Shown here: positions 59,102 through 64,000 of the stretch, in pieces | How the letters are laid out: each line of letters opens with the position of its first letter | Numbering within the stretch: the first letter of the stretch is position 1 | Assembly (NCBI GenBank): GCA_009103225.1 | Contig: RHPI01002048.1 | Coordinates: 409,357 to 473,356 of the forward strand | Source: Chlorokybus atmophyticus | Taxonomy: Eukaryota; Streptophyta; Chlorokybophyceae; Chlorokybales; Chlorokybaceae | Direction of reading: 5' to 3' | DNA length: 64,000 nucleotides | The notes under the pieces: generated by a model | Told to the model about the DNA's origin: nothing | The model's input: only the letters and a program-made list of their open reading frames with translations | Databases searched by the model: none | Translations under genes and position numbers: made by a program

Positions 59102-59627
59102 TGTAACGGGAGCAATAATAATAGGGGTATTATTGCTACCTGAATAACACATTTTGTATGAATAAGTATTTAAATATGCTTATTTATACCTCTTTTCTAC
59201 GGTTCCTCGCTTATTAAAGGCTATGATGCTTTATCATAGCTTAAATAAGTCCCAATGGGTGTAGAACCGCTTATTCAAGCCTATTTAGTGTCACATTTGA
59301 TATAATGTGATCACTATCTCGTTATGTACCTTACGATAGGTATCTTTGGATAAGTACCTTATCGATAGGTACCTTATCTGAGCTGTGATTGGCTCACGCT
59401 AGTTGTCCTAACTACCCTACCTGTAGGGTCGATGTCTAGTTGTGAGTTAATTATCGAGAGGTATATAGTTGATATACTCTTGATATAAAAGGTCACATCA
59501 ATCTGATGTGGGGACTTTCAGTTCTCTGCTCAGTGGCGGCCACGCCGTTGAAAGGCTTGTCATAGGCGGTGTGGGTGTTGGGGTAGAGGATTGAAGGGGC
59601 ATCACCGGCGACGGTGGTGTTGTTACA
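59102..59627 (+). repeat. 3' LTR of the chromovirus
   Basis: 526 bp, TG...CA ends, about 98% identical by eye to the 5' LTR. The TSD ATTTG follows. Confidence 0.95.
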
Positions 59628-59632
59628 ATTTG

Positions 59633-61035
59633 TATTGAATTGAAATGCAAGATTTTTCACGTAATGTTAAATAGCGTCTCCACGATATGCAACGATTATA
59701 GTATAATAAACTTGTAATGATGCAATGAATAGCCGTGATGCAAACAAGTCGTATCATTTATTGTGACGCATTTAGTCAGCAATAAAGCATCAATTTTGCG
59801 TTATAATGCTATAATATCACATTCAATTTACTTTTTTGCGTGTCACATCGTAAGCCCCTTTGTCCTTACATAGCATGCTTTGTAAAATATGATGTAGTGT
59901 ACTTTATACACGTGTTATAAATGTTACAATTTACATCATGCAGCATGAATTCAACAAACATTCGTGCACATGCACATACAACGGCATGACCCCTATCTAA
60001 GCAAGTGACGTTATTTGCTCATAAGTTGTACAACAACAACATTTTACAACAAAAACAAAGTCAACAGCCTGGCTTGCATTGAATGCAACAACTACTACTA
60101 CAAGGCCCTTGTGATAATTGTGCATGACTACAATAGTATTGCATTGTCCATTGTGCATGCCGTGAAGTTCAGTTGTTATCGGCGTGACACATGTTGTACT
60201 TAAATGATATTATGCTTATACCACCGAGTGCATCTTCACACCCCAAGGCATCCAATGGACGCAAGGTCAATGGCCATTATGACGTTTATGCTGTTAGCTA
60301 TGTGTCATGTGATGACTCGGGAATGTTATACATATTATGGGATGTTATACGCCCGTAGTCCTCAAAAATGTTACGAACATTGATATATAGCAAACATAGG
60401 AATTGCAAGCTAGTAATTCAAGCGCAGGGGCACAATGCAAAGCAAGCAAACACACGGCACAACGCAAAAATGTCACGGGGGGCCAAGGTAGAGTTGTAGC
60501 GATCTCTATCGCAACTAATACATATCTTTCGTGCAAACCGTCTCGTTAAAAGCATGGAGTAGCATGTGCAGGTTGTGCTTCACCCTCCCACCGCGCCTAT
60601 GATGTGCACGTTGTGCACACCCTCTCTTGCTGCCTGCTCCTTGCCTGCCTCTGCCTGCTTGAGGGTCCGGTCTAGGCCTAGGTCTAGGTCGAGGTAGTGT
60701 CATAGCTCAAACGGCTTTGTATTGAAAAGCTTTGGCTTGGCCCCCGTCTAACTGAGTGTGTTGTGTGTGTTTGCTGTGAGCTTGCTGCTTGTGCACATTC
60801 ATTCGAATGTCCAAACGAGTGTGCTTCGCGCAACTCTTGAGCGTGTAATGTGCTCGGGCGAATCGCCATAAGTTCTCGATGAGGAACACTGCTTCCTAAG
60901 CATGCAGGACTGCAATCCGGACTGTGTATAACCACAAAGTCGGCTGCTACAATGGCATTGCGCTTGCCATTATGCAAGTGGGAGCTTCACATCGCTTGAA
61001 ACTGCAATACGCTTTGCTGTGCAAGCACAACACAA
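59633..61035. other. AT-rich intergenic DNA
   Basis: No gene is supportable between the retrotransposon and pantothenate synthetase. Frames are short. 'ggtctaggcctaggtctaggtcgaggt' at about 60670 is a small repeat. Confidence 0.65.
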
Positions 61036-63089
61036 TCATGCAATCACTGGTATTTCAAGTTCGATGTTGTCTATCAACCTCACTGCACCATACTTCACCG
61101 CCACGGCCATGACGGACGGTGTCGCAATGACATCGCAACGCTGCAATGACTCCCGCTCCACCACCTGTGTGACACACTTGTTTCAAGCTTACTCCACACA
61201 CACTCTCACCCACACACATTTGTCGTGCACATCGATTGTACACACAGTCACAATGCCACGCACCTCTACGTACTCAACACTCCCTCCACTCGACTTGATG
61301 ACATGCTCCACTTCAGCAGCGAGCGCGCGCGTATCCACACTACCAGACTCGACCCTTTCGCGAGCAGCAAACAGGGCCTTGCTTATACTCACAGCCTGCA
61401 ACACCAATTGTGTACCCTTCGTTAATTCATGCACATTGTTGGCACAAATCACAGTTATGTTGGTTCGTACTCCCACCTGCAGGCGATGTTGCGGCGTGAG
61501 TCGCGTGTTGCGGCTGCTCATGGCGAGGCCGTCATGCTCGCGTGCGACGGGTGCGCCGACGATGTTGACGGGGAAGTCGAGGTCCCTGGCCATGCGGCTG
61601 ATGATGCGCCACTGCTGGTAGTCCTTCTTGCCGAAGACCGCCACATCGGGCTCAGTGATGTTGAAGAGCTTTGCTACCACCGTTGCAACGCCACGGAAGT
61701 GACCAGGACGGCCACCACCGCACAGCGGCAGCTGTGGATGTTGATTACCATTGAGGGTAGGAGTACGTGCGTGCATGTGAGCCCATATGTGCGTGGATGC
61801 AAGCATGCCCCTATGCATCCACGCGCCCACGCCCACGCCCACGCCCACGCATAGACGCATGTGTTCAACTTGTATGTCTCGTGGTTGTCACATGTTCACA
61901 CAAGCGCACCTACCTGCAGGTGTTCTACTTGTATCCATGTCTCATGCTCAACACCTTGGTCCCTTATGTACAGGTCTCGTGGGGTGAATACAGCCTCAAC
62001 ACCTTCTTCCTGATACATCAAGACACAACTTAGCACAGTCGGTACCCAGACACTTTACAAAGTCCACCACCCGCTCTCTCGCTCCCTACATATACACATA
62101 CACATACGCATACGCATGCATGCACACATGCGCGCACTCTGAGCATGGCGAGGTCCTGCTCGAGGGTGCGCGGGTAGGTGGCAAGGTCCTCACTGGGGCC
62201 AAACTGCGTCGGGTTTATGTAGATGGTTGCCGCCACCACATCCGCGTGCTGCTTCGCTAACCTGCGCACACAACAGAAGTCACACACACTTGTGTTGTAT
62301 GTGCAACGGCACGCGCACGCATGTGGATGCGCGCTAAGTGCATGCACATGTGTGTGCGTGCGTGTGCGTGAGTGCACGTGCGTGCGCTTGCGGCATACAC
62401 ATAGCAACGGCAACGTGATGTGTCTCTGCAACACGCTTTAAGTCGTTGCTGCCTGCCTTACGAGTGATATGTGGCCAGCGTGCAGCGCGCCCATTGTGGG
62501 CACCAGCGCCAGCGTCTTGCCCTCACGCCTGCGAAATTTACAAGCGCATTACACGGTTGCATGTTGAGTGAAAGGATGAAGCGACAGGACAAGAAAGACG
62601 CTGATTCACAGCGGTTACTGTCTGATAAACAAACTGCTGTTCCAGCACGCGCGCTGTGATTGCGTGGGATTCGCTGCTGCAAGTAGTCGTGGGAGTTTCA
62701 GCTAATGCCACTGCCACTGAGAACTGTTTGTATAGTTGCTTGGTACAAGCACACTCACGTTATGAGCTTTCAATCACTTCTCGCAAAAGGCAGAACGATG
62801 AATCAGAGGTGACGCGCTGCTGCATGCAGTCAATCAGTAGGTAAGAAACTGCACTGTCGTTGTGGGTTGCAAAGCATTCTCACAATCGCGGCCAGTGCAC
62901 ACCCAGCGGCACAATGTGGGTGAGATTCCACTATGATAATCATTGCACGAGGGAATGGGCAACTGCTTCTCCGCTTGACCACCGCTCTCATGCAGCAGGG
63001 AAAGGATCAAACAGCCAGATGGAACGGACGCCCCACCTCCGGCGGCGTGACCAGGCGCGCATGGCGTCCGCATCCTCTATCACTTCCAT
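61036..63089 (-). CDS. panC: Pantothenate synthetase (pantoate--beta-alanine ligase)
   Basis: Seven minus-strand exons: 63037-63089, 62457-62528, 62138-62261, 61914-62009, 61477-61731, 61264-61395 and 61036-61164. They encode 286 residues, the usual PanC size. The ATP-site '[14 protein letters not shown]' (HIGH-like) lies at residues about 27-40, and '[19 protein letters not shown]' follows. '[17 protein letters not shown]', '[10 protein letters not shown]' and the KMSKS-like '[10 protein letters not shown]' are intact. The enzyme joins pantoate to beta-alanine with ATP for vitamin B5 and CoA. The exon 2 donor must be GC (gtaag|GCAGGC at 62456) to keep the frame. The 81-nt intron 61396-61476 is in frame and stop-free. 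No targeting leader is seen, so a cytosolic location is likely. Confidence 0.93.
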
Positions 63090-63298
63090 GCCGACTCTCA
63101 CCCTTTCCCTCCTCGTCTCCCTCCTCCTCTGCCGCCGCCTCTTGCTCCGCCACCGCCGCCGCCGCCAACCACAACGCCAACGCCAGCAATGCCGCCACCG
63201 CGTAACGCTTTGCTGAGTTTTGAACTGTGGCAGCAGCATGCGGCGAGCCGGGTTTTGTCTGAGCTGTGCCTGGGTATGCGGTTACTCAGTTCAGTTGC

Positions 63299-63352
63299 TG
63301 CGCTACTACCTTGTGGTATACAGTATACAGTATACCACAAGGTAGTAGCGCA
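63299..63352. repeat. Perfect 23-bp inverted repeat (hairpin 1)
   Basis: The arms 63299-63321 and 63330-63352 are exactly complementary around an 8-base loop that is itself part of a 'gtatac' pattern. The hairpin lies 210 bp upstream of the pantothenate synthetase ATG. Confidence 0.95.
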
Positions 63353-63359
63353 GTAGTGA

Positions 63360-63388
63360 AGCTGCCAGTATACCGTATACTGGCAGCT
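63360..63388. repeat. Perfect 14-bp inverted repeat (hairpin 2)
   Basis: 'GCTGCCAGTATAC' and its complement, separated by one base, lie seven bases after hairpin 1. Both hairpins have GTATAC near the apex. Confidence 0.95.
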
Positions 63389-63599
63389 CGGTAAACGACC
63401 ACTTGGCTGCAGTCAGCTTAGACATACCAAGGGGTCCAAGAGGATTGTGACTGATGAGTCGGTTGTTGTTGTTGTTGTTGTAGATGTATGCTCTCATGTA
63501 CTTGCGCTCAAGTGCGTGCTTGTTGCTGTTCGCATATGTGGCGGGCTTATGCCCCTGTCCTTGTGTTGTTGACAATCCATATCTAGCTCCACACCAGCA

Positions 63600-63980
63600 G
63601 CTCATCTTCACCCTACTTGCACTGCATGAGTGCACCTATCACACACACACACACACGCACGCACGCACTATCGAGAGTTGCAACATGGCTTGGTTGTTGT
63701 TCTTGCCGCTGTTCTCCGCTTCATTGACATCATGCTCGCCCTTGCTCAATCACAACCAAGCCAGCCCCTCTCCATGGCACCCCCCCCCAACACCATCCAT
63801 GCACACGTCCCAATACGACACTACCCATTGGTAAGAGCTCTCTCGCGCATCATCACGTTCTCTCCGTTTCCAAACACCACCGCTCATCATCGCTTCTTCA
63901 TCGAGGGCGCTGAGGTCAGTCCCGCCGGCGCGACCGTGTTGCGCCTGGCTGCGGCGGCCGCGGAAGGCGGGTTGCCGTAG
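63600..63980 (+). CDS. Possible exon of a plus-strand gene cut by the window end
   Basis: A plus-strand frame encodes 'VVVLAAVLRFIDIMLALA' and 'IHAHVPIRHYPL' and reaches a good donor (ccattg|gtaaga at about 63831). It also reads on to a TAG at 63978-63980. No family is recognised, and the rest lies outside the window. Confidence 0.3.
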
Positions 63981-64000
63981 TGCCACACCTGGGGGCGGGG

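Larger units (their letters stand above)
53801..59627 (+). mobile_element. Ty3/gypsy chromovirus-type LTR retrotransposon, inactivated
   Basis: A 5.8-kb element with 526-bp LTRs at 53801-54326 and 59102-59627, both starting TGTAACGGG and ending GTTACA. A perfect 5-bp target duplication ATTTG lies outside (53796-53800 and 59628-59632). The order is gag, an extra open stretch, protease, reverse transcriptase, RNase H, integrase and chromodomain, which is the Ty3/gypsy order. Several stops and frame changes disrupt pol, so the copy is not autonomous. The two LTRs differ at only about nine places by eye, pointing to a fairly recent insertion. Confidence 0.97.

Overview
The window looks like nuclear DNA of a green (chlorophyte-type) alga. 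Genes are split by many short introns (mostly GT-AG, several GC-AG). Coding exons are GC-rich and the intergenic DNA is AT-rich. The standard code is used. Plastid-type genes carry transit-peptide-like leaders: a Ccs1 cytochrome c assembly factor, a pterin dehydratase and a DCC-family oxidoreductase. I read no species from it. There are two assembly gaps (9108-9236 and one N at 51810).

Left gene-rich part (1.5-15.3 kb): a plastid DCC thioredoxin-like protein (+), pterin-4a-carbinolamine dehydratase (-) divergent from WDR12/YTM1 (+), a LOG-family phosphoribohydrolase-like protein (-) divergent from Ccs1 (+). For these genes the exon phases close exactly, which gives confidence in the models. 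Next comes a SAC1/SLT-like anion transporter pseudogene (16-19.3 kb, -) with many frameshifts. A 490-bp miniature LTR retrotransposon (TRIM) with a perfect 5-bp target duplication sits in one of its introns. A 7-kb repeat-rich, gene-poor tract follows (19.3-26.5 kb).

Middle part (26.5-53 kb): sterol C8-C7 isomerase EBP (-); a histone lysine methyltransferase joining SUMO-interaction-like motifs, an extended PHD-like zinc module and pre-SET/SET/post-SET (-); a 1063-residue protein fusing an API5-like helical repeat to three RRMs and a SPOC domain (-); a small unknown gene (-); an SC35-like SR splicing factor (+); a family 2 glycosyltransferase (+); the KEOPS subunit CGI121/TPRKB (+); and a UvdE-type UV damage endonuclease with a duplicated basic module (-). 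Several of these act in RNA processing or chromatin (WDR12, SR protein, API5-SPOC, SET protein), but nothing suggests an operon-like pathway cluster.

Right part (53.8-64 kb): a nearly complete but broken Ty3/gypsy chromovirus-type retrotransposon (526-bp LTRs, 5-bp target duplication, C-terminal chromodomain), then pantothenate synthetase (-) and, upstream of it, two adjacent perfect hairpins. The most notable observations are the API5-RRM-SPOC fusion, the TRIM whose 3' end matches the local chromovirus, the lesion-riddled transporter between intact genes, and the clustering of GC-AG introns.
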